From Quillaja saponaria (lineage: Eukaryota; Streptophyta; Magnoliopsida; Fabales; Quillajaceae): a DNA stretch of 64,000 nucleotides. Shown piece after piece: positions 37,023 to 54,214 of the stretch. The stretch lies in the NCBI GenBank assembly GCA_029379385.1, contig CM055608.1, positions 25,728,350 through 25,792,349 of the forward strand, in the 5' to 3' direction. Numbering within the stretch: the stretch's first letter is position 1; the number at the start of each line of letters is the position of its first letter. The notes below the pieces were generated by a model that saw only the letters and a program-made list of their open reading frames with translations, was not told where the DNA came from and did no database searches. The translations under genes were made by a program, and so were the position numbers.

Positions 37023-38392
37023 AGTTGGACACTTAATTACTGCGTCCACAAATAGAAAACAATCTTCACAAGAGGCAAAGAAAATGAATTAATGTAAGTC
37101 ACAGACTCACTGTAGGAGCAAAAGTTGACGCTTTAAATCAAACAGCTTGGACACTGGGGACTAAACAGACAAAACATTCGCCACCTCAGAGTAGCAAAAT
37201 CAAAATGTGTTGTATCATAGTAAAAGTTAGTTAGCGGTTAAAATATTAATAGAAATTAAGGAGTTATGTAATATAGACCAGAAGAATTATGAACAATGCC
37301 AAAGTTAATGCGCAGATTAGGGTGAACCTAAGGTGACTCCCTTGGAAGACGAATACACCATTTTTAAATAATATATAATAATTTAAATATTCTTTGTTTG
37401 CACTGGCGCATCACAAATTAAACTGGAGAAGCCCAACAGCAAAAACGAAAAATCCGTATTAAATAAAGGAAAAAGTGTAATTTCTATGGTCACTTAAACG
37501 TTTCATGAAAAGAAAATTACAGAAAACTCACTAATACGGGTCATCAAAAAAATAAATATAAAAAATAATAATTTGATGGACCACGTACAAGAGTAATCTG
37601 TTTGGTCTTTAAGTTTTCCTGTCTAATAATCAGAAAAGGTTGAATTACAACCAGGGGCTTTTTTTTTTTTTTTTTCCTTCTTTTAAGAAAAAAAGAAAAA
37701 GAAGAAGAAGAAAAGGCACAATCAAAATGGTCAGAGTCATGAACAGAAGAGCTCAAAACCAGCTCAATCTTCATGATGGAGACTCTTAAGGACAATGACC
37801 TTTGGAATCTAATTGAGTATGTACTAGAGAATCAGATGCAACATCATCAAAACTTAAAATCAAAATGAGGCCTCACTTGAAACCAACGTGGATCTTAACA
37901 AATCATTAAAAACAGAAAGAAACTTTGGAATCTAAGATCATGGAGATGAGTGAAGATACGAGGCCAATTAACAATCATTCAAGAATCCTAATAATCATCA
38001 AAATTCGCAGATCTGCCACTAACTTAAACTCCAATAAATTTAGAGCATGCGTGAAACTTCACAAATCGACATCAGTGACCTCCTGGAGCTTCGATTTCAA
38101 TTTTTTGCACAGTTACCACAATAATCAAAACCTAGCTCAAGGAACAATCATGTCAAGAAATTCTTCGCGGGAGCCAACCAAAATCAGAATCCACAAAATC
38201 TCCAACTAAGAGAAAGCTAAATCAACTAGAAACTCAGTAGTTCAAATCACAATTACCATGTGAAAAGCATTTCAAAAATCAAAAGCAGCTAAAATTTTCA
38301 AATTCAGCCCTCGCCAATCTCCAAAGCTCAACTAAAACATAGCAACAAGAAAAAGCTAAAACCACACAAAAATTTCATCGCCATAACTCACC

Positions 38393-38577
38393 GGTAAATT
38401 CCTCGCCGGCAAAATGAAACCTTGATAAGAAGCTCAAAGAGAGTGGAAGCGCGTCGAAACTCTAGAGAGAAAAACCTTTTTCAGAACTTAAACAGAACCA
38501 GAAGTGCATTTACAAGAAAAGTACGCCTTCAATAAAAGATGGTAGCACAAAGCAACGCTCAATGACTCAAATTTGAG
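38393..38577 (-). other. 5' UTR exon of the SIP2-like gene
   Basis: A minus-strand donor ACCG|GTGAGTT at 38393/38392 and an acceptor GACGCAG at 37042-37040 would remove a 1.35-kb intron and place the leader next to the ATG exon. The 5' boundary is estimated from the TATA box at 38605-38612. Confidence 0.5.
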
Positions 38578-38604
38578 TGAGTTCCGAGAATAGCGCTAAG
38601 ACGG

Positions 38605-38612
38605 TTTATATA
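38605..38612 (-). promoter_or_regulatory. TATA box of the SIP2-like gene
   Basis: TATATAAA on the minus strand lies about 30 bp before the proposed leader exon. No other TATA box sits as well relative to the 5' UTR donor. Confidence 0.55.
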
Positions 38613-39652
38613 GCATGTCAAGTGTTAAACATCGAGCAAGTAATGGTGCTGAGTGCTGCTGAGCTGAAAAAAATTTGATTGGTTAGAGTTTCCTTCACGA
38701 ATAAATAATGTAATGAGTGGCGGTTAGCTTGTTTCCGATGGGTTGGGTTCGCCGCCTAATCTGTCACCACCGAGGTTTTTGACCGATAAACCTTAAATAA
38801 TGGAGCAATGGCGGCGAGCGTAATTAATACAATTATTTTAGTGAAAATTTCTCATTTTAGACACAGCTATTCCCCCATCACAATTATATGCATAATTATC
38901 ATTTACTTTATAATTATCAAACTATTAATTCATCCAAAAACCAGTAAATATAATTGTTAAACTATAATTACATTCAAATTCAATAACATGGTACTTAGTT
39001 TGGAAAAAAATAATTCGATAAATAGCTCAAGCAGTTTCCCATTTCATATAATAAAAAACATAAAAGAATATTTATTAATGACAAAATCATTTAAAGGAAA
39101 AAAATCAAAGTTTTAGTCCACATAAACTAAAAATAGAAGAACGCTCCAAGTTCCAAGTTCCAAATTCCATGTTGACGACGCAATGACACATACATATTTC
39201 GCATAGCGAATTCATTGAATTGAAAAGATGGACCCGCATCTAATAAGGCTGGCCCATTGATATCTAACACGTATGAGATCCACATCAGATGTCGTCCCAG
39301 TTAGTCAGATTTGCCACCTCAGCCGAATAATGCCATTATACCAAAACATGGATTCGTGGGCCCCAGATCACGTAGGCCAGATCTGTTTTACGATTAGGTA
39401 TGCCAACTAATCGAACTTAAGCTGAGTTTTGTCACTCATTACATTTTGAGTAGGCTCAAACTCAATCCCGCGAGTTACAAATTTTAAAATAATTAAGCTC
39501 AACTTTTTCTAATAAACGAGTTTTGCTTTTTTTATTAGGTTAGCTTATAATAAAATCTTTTCATTTAAAACATGAATCAAGTTTAATTTGAACTTTTAAC
39601 ATTAATTTATAAATTAACTTAATTTATTATCACTCTTATTTATAATTATATT
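38613..39652. other. Intergenic between SIP2-like promoter and solo LTR
   Basis: Non-coding. 39400-39560 has CGAGTT/GAGCTC-type words seen in plant hAT and similar elements, without clear ends. No gene recognised. Confidence 0.35.
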
Positions 39653-41321
39653 TGTTGGGATTTTGATTATACCGGCACAACAAAAATTTAAAAAAATAAA
39701 TTTGGCATAACCAAATTTCTAGGATAATCTCTATTGTTTATGAATCAATATTTTTCTATTAATCTTATAAATAAAATATTACCTCTTGAAGCGATTAAGA
39801 CGATTTTAACTTTTGATCCATAAGTTATACAAAGTGTATAACCTCTAAGTGTATCCACACTGAATGACTTGATTAAGAACTCTGTGTTGGCTGCCAAAAA
39901 CTCCCTTGTGTGCTAGCACAAGTGATAAGATTTTTTCATGTCTCACAAACACTTAGTTTGTCTAATAATTCTCTGCAGAGAATTTTGGCTCTCTGTGATA
40001 TCTGAATAAAAGTTACGTACGTTACTTATCAGGTCTAATCTTATTTAAATATGATATAACTGAACTCTAAATAATAAGATCAGATCTTATCTATTAGAGA
40101 CTTTTAGATAAAATAGGAAAATCTCATCAAAATTAATTCTATTTTAAATTTCAAATATCATTTGTTTGTAATTACATGAAAACTCAAAACTTCTTTTAAT
40201 CAAATTGCATCCATTTGTGTGTGACCCCTTAGGTTCATATTAAACTGGCAGTAGGCCACATTAACTTAATGTATTTTTCAATTAGATCCACATCTAATTA
40301 ATTTAAATCAAAACTAATTTTGATTTACCCATTAATGATAATTAATTATTAAATTAATTCTCGGGTTACCTATAAGTCAAGATTGATGCCTAACATCATG
40401 TGATGACTACCCAGATAATATAAATTTATTTGTGAACCTTTCTGTTGTTAGCTACCATGCAATTCAATCTTTCCATCATTCAATGTTCCTGATTAAACTT
40501 AGAGTATAGATTAATGTCAAACCCTAAATTGTTTAATCTGATGTATCTATTTATAAGTCATAACTCATGTGGTGAAACTTAAATTCTCTAATCTAGTTTC
40601 ACATCGCCCTAGCCAGGGACTTTCTGAATTATGTCTTAATTAGATAACATAGAACATTCTCTCTCTTTACTGAGAGTGATAGATCCCTTTTGTACATTCA
40701 TATACCTTCATACATAGATAGTCATACCCAACATCTATATCTGTATAACCCATGGTGAATTATACTTAGATAGTATCAAAACATAATAACCTATGTACAA
40801 GGTATGTATGATGCCTCAGGTCTGAAGATCATTTGTACCGCTACAACTAAGAACACTCATTAAAAACTATGTAAAAGTCCATATAAGTATTCTATGATCG
40901 AGTCAATTCAGTGAACTTGTTCTCTAACAAGCACCTACATGTTTATTAAAGTGTCAACTACACAAGTGATCATGAGATCAATCACCCTCAACATTTGAGC
41001 TAATATAACATGTACTAATCTAACCGGATCATTAATTCCCATTATTAATGATCATATGATTAGGAATATTTAAGAACAAAGCTTAAGAAAATATATCTCA
41101 TAAGCATGATCACATCGTGGTTCTTATTTTCATTGCTTATATTCTATGGGATTTATCATGTTCATACTAAAGAATTAACTAGCAATTAAAGTACATGATA
41201 AATAATACTACCATATAATAATGAAACATATTCATTTTATTAATAATTGAATAAGATTGTATTTATAAGTAATATACCTTAGACATCTAATATCATTGGC
41301 TTGTAGGACATACTACTAACA
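39653..41321 (-). mobile_element. Solo LTR of a long-LTR retrotransposon
   Basis: The 1669-bp piece starts TGTTGGGATTTTG and ends ACATACTACTAACA on the plus strand, so it has TG..CA ends. The same 5-bp sequence ATATT flanks both ends (39648-39652 and 41322-41326). On the minus strand it begins TGTTAGTAGTATGTCC, a start I associate with SIRE/Maximus-type copia LTRs, so the likely orientation is minus. There is no internal domain, PBS or coding region, as expected after LTR-LTR recombination. Confidence 0.85.
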
Positions 41322-41326
41322 ATATT

Positions 41327-44300
41327 TACATAAATTTTTCAACAAATTTGTCACCGTGATTATGATTCTATTTATTAGTAACACTGGATTCTTTGTCTTA
41401 ACTTGTGTGTTAATCTTGTTTTATATTGGCCATATCAAATAATGGTGTGTAAGTTAGTTTGCTTAATTTGAGCCTTTTTATTTTGTAATCAATAATAACT
41501 TTTTAATTAAATAATAAATATTTGCTTAGATTATATATATTCTATTTCTTGATTTTTTATTTAAATATTTTTAATGAAAGTTATTATAAATCTAATTTTG
41601 ATATAAATAACATGTCTTTAATATGCATATGGAGTTGTCTTCAATATTTATCTCAATTTCAGTTTGTGAATTTGGAATTTTATCTAAAAAATAAAATAAA
41701 ATAAGTCAAAACAACACTATCACCCCAAAGCAATCAAGGCAATTAATTAATCATTTAGAGGATTTGGTAAGCTAGATGGGTCCTAAACCTCTTTATACAT
41801 TCCATGTGTATGCATGGGTGTATCAATACAGATGACACCACATTTTCTGGGTACCTATGTGTTACTTGTACATAGGTGCATGCCAGTACATAATCAGACA
41901 AAAGACGAAAAATCAACTTATGTATTATTTGCTTCAACAATGATTGATCATTACGATGATGAAGATGATTATATAACATGACTCAATAATTGAATTTTGA
42001 TTGTGGCATGGCATAGAATTGCATGCATTAAATTTTAGTAGACTGATCCAAATTGACATCTCCATTGATTAATCCCCCATTTTCACTTAAATAATAGGTT
42101 GCTGATATCAGAGAAATTGACCAAAAATATATTAAAAAGAGTTTCGTGGTAGTGTGAATTTAAGAACATTATTATTATTAGTACAAGATTAAGGCAAGAA
42201 TAAATTTTCCATCAAAATTTCATCATACTTTCTTCTACTTCTACTTTTTTATTTATTTTTTGAGTCAAGAAGAAATATCAAGACATAAAACTTGTAAATG
42301 ACAATGCAATCTTTTTTAGATTAATCCAATCAGAATTAACCACTAATTTAAATGATTAAAAGTTGTTGATTAAATATAAGTTAAATAAGAAAATTATGGT
42401 CCTAATTCAATAGTTTATATAAATATTTATACTTTTATATTATAATTATAAAAGCCAAATACTCCTTTTTATGGTCCCCTCCTAACTATTATTTTTAATA
42501 GAAAATTATATAAAGTAATCCAAATTAAATACCTTATAAATCATTCATATATGCAGTAATATAAATATATATAATAACCTTATTTCTAGTCGTGACATTG
42601 TTAAAGATTTTACATAACGCTCTTTAAGCTTATATTGCAATGCGAAGAAACAAAAAAATTTCAGAATGTCAAGTCAATGCACTTGTAACCCGTTTTTAAT
42701 AAAATTAATAGCCAATAACTACCAACAATTATTATAATAATTAGCTAACAACATGAACCACTATTAATTCATCCATAATTTGTGTCAAATAATTTTTTCC
42801 TAGAATTTTTCATCTTCCATGACCTTTTCTTTCCTTATATATGTATAAATCATATTTTATATTATCACTAACTATTAACAATTACAACAATAATTAGTCC
42901 AATACATAATTGATTTATTTTCTATATTAATTATTTTTTAAAATATTGTACACTAATCATTCCTAATTCATCTGTAACTTAATTATAACAATTAATTTGT
43001 CCCAACTAATCGTCCAGAATTTTTTCCAATTAATTTTATTTATTTTGAAACTTTTCTTCCTTTTATTGTACCACTAACTATTAATTAATAATTATTACAT
43101 AATTAGATTAATGCATTACTTATTTATAATTTCATCCATAATGTGCACAGTCAATTTATTTCATATATTAATTACATTTTTTGAAAAATAATGTACACTA
43201 CACTTTCCTAAATCATTGTTAACTTAGTCCAATTAATTCCTTCCATAATATGGTTTCTTTTCTAATTCTGAAACACTTCTTTTCCTTTTAACTTATTATC
43301 CATAAGTTACTCATATTTTTCTCATCCTCTTCAACCATTTATTTTAATTAACTCATGTTAATATTATTTTTTTCCATTTCTTACAATTACTAATTAGTTG
43401 AATATGAAAAATTTGTGATAATTAAATATCGTACACTATTTTCATTATAACAGTTTTCTCTTTTACTCTCCCTATTGACTCTATTTTTATTCACCAATTC
43501 AGCTTGATTCTATTTGTCTATATATATATATATATTTGGATCTTATTGGCTAATTCATTGTTCGCCCTCTTTCGGAAATTGTTCATTTAGTAATTTCGAC
43601 GTGGAGCCTCTTATTGTTATCCACCTTACCATGGTTGCAGACTTATAGAGAAATCATTTTCAGGTATTTAATTATTGATTAAAAAAATAAAACTTATATT
43701 TTAATAAGTTGTGAATTTAATTTGATTCAGCAAAAATAGAATGAATAGAATGAGATTATTATAAATGCTGACTCATATCTAAAAGAGTTTGATTTTGGTT
43801 TTAGGACATCAAAAGTCGTGATTGAATTTGCTCTGTTGCAACCAAAGCCATTGGATTAAATTATAAGTCTTAAGAGTCTCAATGCAGTAATCTTACATTA
43901 CTTAAAAGTGAAACTATAATATAACATATAATAATATAAATTTATAATTTTAATGTCAATTAATTAATTATAAATATATAACTCTAAGCATGGTATCAGA
44001 GCTAACTTCAGTACTTAGATAAAGTTAGCCCAATAATTTAGGGTTCGACTTAGTGATTATTACGTAGAAGTTTACTCATAACTAGATATTTTAGTGTAAA
44101 AGAAATTTAATTAAAGTTTTGATATTTTATCATTTTCCATAAACAAGTTTAATAATATGTTGTTATTGTAGTTTCTATTTTAATTTTTTAGACTAATATG
44201 AATTTTATTTCATCCTTTTTGATTTTTTTTTTAATTAAAGATATAAGTATATCTTTGAAAAAGATTATTAAAAATTATTGAACACAAATATTAATAAATT

Positions 44301-45580
44301 AATTTACTTTTTTTTTTTTTTTTAAGTACAGTTATCTTAAAACACAAATCCGAGAATTTATACGGGTTATACGTTAGTAAGTAATTAATTAAGCATTATT
44401 TTGGTCCCAGTACCATTTTTACTTTTTTTTTGTGTTTCTGCTTCTGATTAGTTGAATTTCAATTAACTAGTTTGCTTGTTTAGTTATAAATCCCACCAAC
44501 ACCTTCTAATTTTTCTTTTTTATTTTTAAATTATTTACACCACTAATTTTTTGAAGTCTAATTTATTCCTTTAAAAATATGGAATTTGAATCAAATTCCA
44601 TATTTTACTCTACCAAAAAAAAAAAAAATTCCATATTTTTATAATTTGACCTTTAATTTTCAAAAGTTTATATTATATATATTGCATCTATTTATCTCTA
44701 CTATTATAAAAATTTAAATATTTTTATAGTGTCTTATTTTATATTAAATAATACGATTTTTTAATGTTGAGTTTAAGGTAGAGTAGCGTTAGTTATTTTA
44801 CTACTTTTAATTTCATTTTGGTCTCTTAAAATATTAAAGGATTTGAATTAGGTCTTTTTAGATAAGATTTTCTCAATATTGTCTATTTGATCTGACTTAT
44901 AACGTTCGGGACGAAATGAACTTTGCCCGCCTTTTTTTTTTTTTCTCAACATCGAGGATCACATTCTTACTCTTGTTTACAACACATTTTTCAAATAATA
45001 GCATGTTGCTTCAGGAAAAAGGGATGACGTAAGAATAGGACGTCTTAAAAAAAAAAACATTACACATTATCAATTTAAAAAATAAAAAAGCTCTGAGAAT
45101 TAAAGATGACTCTTCAATTTAATTCCAACTTGGTAAAAGGTACATAACAGATTAAATCCCAACTTTACGGAGGCAACTGATAAAACACATCCTTTTTTTT
45201 AGTGTTGCTGTAGAGTCCGTATAAACATGAAATAACAAATCACAAGCAAGATTTATCCTCAATCTGACAGATGCCAGCTGCTTTGGATAAAAGCATGCCA
45301 ATTTGAACATATTTACAACCATGAATGACAACTCATCCAGCGGCCGCCGCTGCCACCGCCACGACCATCCCCCACCCAATTCCTCCCAAAAACAAACAAC
45401 AGACATACTCAATCCACAATACCATAGGGCAACGTCCTATTTTACCCTTAAAAAAACAGGGTTTTCTAAGGAGTAAGTATGGGATTTCAAATGAAAAGGA
45501 AATAGTGGAAGAAAAAAAGAAAACAACTTTTTGTTTTCCAGATGTTCATCTTTACACATATATTTTTTGCTCTTTGTAAA
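41327..45580. other. Intergenic, very AT-rich, with one primer-binding-site-like word
   Basis: No gene recognised over 4.2 kb. 42650-43450 contains loosely repeated words of the form AATTAATTTATT and CCATAATTTGTG. 43521-43536 is a TA microsatellite. At 43991-44002 TGGTATCAGAGC, the classic primer-binding site complementary to initiator tRNA-Met, follows a CA dinucleotide, suggesting a decayed LTR end on the plus strand at about 43990. No second LTR or coding domain was found. Confidence 0.4.
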
Positions 45581-49329
<3,749 letters not shown>

Positions 49330-52300
49330 AAATCAAAAAGCTTCAATTCTTGGGAATTTTCAATTTCCGGGTCTGAGAATTTGGAAGGATTGGAACAAAA
49401 TAGAGGTCCAATAGAATTCAATCTGACCTCTACCAGCGAATTTAACAGATGGGTTACTTCAAATTAAGATTCAGCTGCAAATACCACAAGCTTAGCTTAA
49501 TTGAAATTGAATAATTTTAGAAAGATTAATTATTAAGGGGTAGAAAGAAAATGAAAAAGGAAAAGTTAAAGCTGGGGGGGAATTGTCCAAGAAAAACTCG
49601 GTTTTTCCAACTGGGTACAACGCTAATGGAAGAAAAAAAACGAGAATTTTTGGGAAGAAAGAGAAGGAAGTAGTCCAATCTCTTATGACAGAGAAAATTA
49701 ATTGCTCACATATGATAAGGACTAAGGAGATTTAGTGGTGATTTAAGGAAATAAATAAAGGAAAGGGTTTTGGCAATTGGGACGGAGAAGGTGATGACAA
49801 GGGGAATTTAGCCACCAAAAGAGGAGAGGGTCAAACATTTTTAGCAGAGACTTTTTCTTCCACTTCTTTTCTTACATTTTTCTCTCTTACTCTAGATTTT
49901 CTCTCTCTAAAAAAAGTGAATTCATTTGTTGTATTTCCAAAATTGTACAAATTATAATTCAAAATTTTCAGGATTTTAGAATGGATAATTAGTTATAAAT
50001 GAAGTCTCTAAACTGCCCTTGACTCTCTTGTTAACTTCATTATGCCATCTGAAAACTAATTTAACAACGTAATAACATATTGACAACACCACCCTTGCTG
50101 CCATTTCTCTAGTCAAAATTCCAAAAAAGAAGAGAGAGAAAATATTTTACCACTTATGATCATTTTTAATTAAATATTACATGAAATAAAAAAAGAAATC
50201 CAATAAGTTTAATAATTTTATATATTCAAATTCATTGTAAACAATATAGTCTAAGTTGTGAATTTTGTTAGATTAGTGCAATTCTTTGGATGTTGCATTT
50301 TCTTTCAGTACTATAGTAGCTTCACATGATAGATATGAGAGGAGGAAGCATGGTAATAATTTTTATATATCCGAAGATACATGGAAACTGTTGCTTGCAA
50401 GTAATTTTTTTATTAATTTAAACAATTCACTAATCATATCAAATTAAAATCAAATAAGTTACCCTTATATTAAATATGAAACATTAAAAAAATAAAATTG
50501 CAAGAGATGTCTTGTTTGGATTAGATAAAAATATATTTTAATTATTTTGAGTTATACTAAATTATAATAAATTTGAATTATATCAATTTTAAAAAGAAAA
50601 AAGAAAAAAACATTGAAGACCTGGAAACGGTCCGATTTCAAAGGGGTTGAAGGTTATCAAAATGAATCAGGTGGTCGTTAAGAGTTCGTTGGTCAATATG
50701 GACTTTTATTTTGTTTTATTGATATTTTACATTTTATTATTGAAAGTAATGGATTAAATTAGGAATAACATTAGGGGCATTATTGTAAATCAATAATTCA
50801 AGCCTGGGATCTTTATAATCAACGACTTAGCCAACGAGTTGGTGATTTCAGTTGGCAAAAGTGATTTTGGACTGGCTCTAACTTCCATGAACGTGGCTGT
50901 AAATTATTGGTGAAGATTCGTTTACGCAGGACATTCTAGAAGCCTACTAATAACCAAAGTAGTTGAGTGAAGATACACGTGAAAACGTCAAAAACAAAAG
51001 GGTATTTAACTAGTTTGGTTTCAAACTATCACTTTTTTACATTGTTATCAACAAATTATTCTTTTTTTTTATCAATTTAATCCCCTAGTGAACTGTGTTT
51101 TTAAATATTTCCCATTAGTGAATGTTTGTTACTTAATACAATGCCATATGAACTATGACTTTGTTTTGTTGTAATGGAAAGAGGAAAAGGAAAGAAAAAG
51201 AATTGAAAGGAATAAGGAAATACATGAAAAATAAAAAAAGTCTATTAGATTCAATTTTTTTTAATAAAAATAAAAAACAAATATAATATTAACTCGTAAA
51301 CATGACATAATCTTAAACATATTAATAAGTCTTTCTCTTACATCTTTCTCCCATTTTTCCATCCTCCCATCTTATGAGAGGAGACTAGAAAAAATGTAGG
51401 CTTAAAGAAATATGAATACCTTCATCTCCTTCCATCAATATTTTATTTTAGTTTTTCTTTTTCTTTTACCTTCATTTCTCCCATCAACTTCATCCAACCA
51501 ATAATATGTTCCCTATTACATGACGTGGTAGTAAATTTTGAAAATGGTATTGCATTTACGTATAATATATTCATTTCATTTCACCATCACACTAAAAGTC
51601 AAAAATGAGAAAAGAAAAAAAAAACCAATTAGAAGAGATCCAACAAGAAAGAATTAATTACAAGACTCTTTGAAATATACAATATTATAAAATATGATCT
51701 TTTATCCATGTCAGCAAAAACGAAATGACTTTTTCATCTCTATGGAAACTGAAAAAGTATTGATTGTTTAGGATGAATAAACGAAAAAGTTTTATTTTAG
51801 GACAAAAATGAAAAAAAGGAAGATAGTTTGGGTTTCCAAGGAATCATCCCAAGTTATTGGAACAATCTCATGAGCATTATAAACAAGGTTCCACATCCTT
51901 TGTTTTCTTTTTAGAATAGCAATTTTTATGGGCTAGTTTAGTATATAGGAATAGCTATTCCATTTTATACACGACTCTATGAAATGAATATTTTTTTCGT
52001 TTCGTAAGTTTTTAGCTTCAGAATAATCATTCCATTCTAGCCATTTTAAATAAGAATCCTCAAACCCATCTTAAGAAATAGAATTGCTTATTCCTATTTT
52101 TATAGAATTTGTTTAGTTAAATTAAATAACAAAAAAATCATTCTATCACACAAAATAAAAGTTGAATATTAATAAATAATAATTTTTTTTTGTTTGGTTT
52201 GATAAATAAATGTAAAAAAATAAAATACAATTTATAAGTAATATTATAAAATTATTAAAATAGTGAAAAGAAAATAAAAAAAATACCATCAAGAGTATTT

Positions 52301-52680
52301 TTCTCAATTCCGTCAAATTAGTGAACAAAAAAAAAAAAGACTCAAAAATAATTTATCATAATAATAAACGAATTGCAACTCTAGAAAGAGATTAAAATTT
52401 GAATACTAAAATCTCCGAGAGGGTAATTAATCCTATTACTTTTTAGACTCAGAGAATTTCTCTTGTGGAATTACCTCTAGAAAACCAAAAAAAGTAAAAT
52501 CTTACGTGACTATTGCATTCAGTTCAACAAATGTTATAATTATTATCTATTTGTAAATAAAAATAATTCTTAAATATAGATATTTGAAAAATATAAAAGA
52601 AAGAAAGAAAGAAAGAAAAGAAAAGAAGGAGGCAGACAACGTTTGCTGCCAGGGCAAAGTAACGCCGAAAACCAAACGGC
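49330..52680. other. Intergenic 5' of the kinase gene
   Basis: 49330-49920 is probably the leader and promoter of the kinase (-), with CT/GA-rich runs near 49880-49910. 51010-51180 resembles an end of a plant repeat (TTTCAAACTATCAC.., GTGAACTGTG..) like the MITE at 17.1 kb, but no second end was located. A GAAA microsatellite lies at about 52597-52625. No gene recognised. Confidence 0.4.
51930..52125. mobile_element. MITE-like element (putative)
   Basis: The left end carries GTTTAGTATATAGGAATAGC followed by TATTCC, and the reverse complement of the right end carries AACAAATTCTATAAAAATAG followed by GAATAAGCAATTC. The shared ATAGGAATA(A)GC.ATTC core is imperfectly inverted around a short body that repeats ATTCCATT words. 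No target duplication was confirmed. Confidence 0.35.
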
Positions 52681-52681
52681 T

Positions 52682-53110
52682 CTATATGTTGAGTCTTGAG
52701 TCTTGACCATTTATTTCAGATACGCGAGAGGAGGAAAACTCCAAAGTTCCCTCCAAAGTCCTCCGTGCAGGAATTTTCTCAATTGAAACTTGGAATAGCC
52801 CATGGGGAGCCCACTTTTCAACTGATTGCTGAGTGATGTCCACTTGAGAAACTTCCTCCATTAAGTATCTGCAATCATTAATCAAGGGTGAGTAATAGAA
52901 TCAGCACTTTCAATCAATTGGAATTTGGATAATAAGATTCTTCTAAAATACGTATTCTCCTGTCTTTAGCCAACCGCAGACCACCTCTAAGACCCCATAA
53001 TTCAAGCTTCCACAATAGTTCAGAGTCCAATATTTATTAGGAAACCAGAAATAAAACGACCAAGTTCATCTCTTATAACTATAAGCCCTCCTTCCCCATA
53101 TAATAACTGG
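52682..53110 (-). pseudogene. LINE-derived RNase H (RVT_3) fragment
   Basis: Minus-strand frames read RDELGRFISGFLINIG, then after a frameshift ELWGLRGGLRLAKDRRIRIL, and later INDCRYLMEEVSQVDITQ. This is the order of the RVT_3 RNase H domain of plant LINEs (GxxRDxxGxxxxGF..G, AELWALxxGLxLA, DCRxLL). Stops and frameshifts separate the parts. The 67-residue ORF at 52682-52885 is therefore a domain relic, not a gene. Confidence 0.65.
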
Positions 53111-53950
53111 GGATAGAAGAAGTGATAGAGTTGATGAAGGAACACCATTTCAAAACTCGACTAGTCCTCCAGAGAGCATGTGTGGATTTTTGGGATGTGT
53201 GAGATACCAACTCCAACGGTTTTATGTAGATGTTAAAAGAAATTCAATTTCTTTTATTTGGGAAGAACATGAAAAATAATTAAAGATATAATCTGGAGAT
53301 AAGATTGTGATATTTAAACACCACAAAGAAAACAACATTTACAAGTGAGGAGAAAATTGAGCTATTAATATTTAAAAAATTGTTCATCGCAACTTTTATT
53401 TCCTCCTTTTGCTCTCATTCCACTTACTTTCAAGTCAAAGAAACTAGCAGCCTTTCCAAGTTAGCCTCAGGAATGGAAAAAGGAAGTATTAAAGGGTTAA
53501 TTAACAAGAAAACATGATTTATGGGATTACACCCCGCAATTCACATAATGCATCTCACATTCACAAACCAACAAGGTTAAACATGAGACCCATTCACTCC
53601 CCTGAAATTTGATATGATGGCAAAACAACAGTACACTATATTCAGAACACGGCAGAAGGAGCAAGAGGAGTGGGCAATGACAGTAAGTTGTTAGCCAACT
53701 ACAGATGAACAGCAGGTTACCAAGCAGCACGGTCGGTACTTCTTTCTCTGGATGCAATTCCGAACAGGTTGGAGACTTGCCAATTCAATTACTTTTCATT
53801 TTAGTGTCAATAAATGTCGGTTCAAGACATCTTGCTGCCTTATGTAGATTGCATAATCAAAACTGCCTTGAGATGTTTACAATTACAAGCTTTGGGCAAC
53901 CCTTTCATACAAATCACGCGGCCAGGTTCCTTTTTAAATTATTCATGATG

Positions 53951-54214
53951 CAATACGATGTATTGCAGCTCTTAACATGAGGGAGTGGGCATAATTGCCC
54001 ACTCCCTGAAGCCGCATGGCAAGGGCTTGCTTCGCTCTAGTTCACCTTCTGGGTCCTGATTTGGAAAGTTTTCCACGTGTGTGGAACACTTTCCTTATTG
54101 AGAAACATATCCAGTATAGAGCCACCCCAACTATTGCTTAACTGTTACTGAGAAAGAGAAACCCAGGTAAGCCTCCCGCTTCTCCTCCCCAAGTAACAAG
54201 TGAAGCAGGAAGGG
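53951..54214. ncRNA. Hairpin-rich block, candidate structured RNA
   Basis: Several strong inverted repeats cluster here. CAATAC-GAT-GTATTG (53951-53965); a perfect 12-bp stem AGGGAGTGGGCA / TGCCCACTCCCT with a TAAT loop (53980-54007); AAGCC/GGCTT near 54010-54030; a 14-bp stem with one mismatch, GGAAAGTTTTCCAC / GTGGAACACTTTCC, with a GTGT loop (54063-54094); and GTTACT / AGTAAC enclosing GAGAA / TTCTC (54144-54198). All frames on both strands are broken by stops. It is more GC-rich than its flanks. It does not match snRNA, SRP or U3 sequences I know. Transcription and strand are unknown, so this is a structural candidate only. Confidence 0.3.

Noticed and set aside
37023..37049. Longer start for the SIP2-like protein (GTG codon upstream)
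   Set aside because: It is not an ATG, it crosses a likely splice acceptor, and homologues begin at the MTVTP-type Met.
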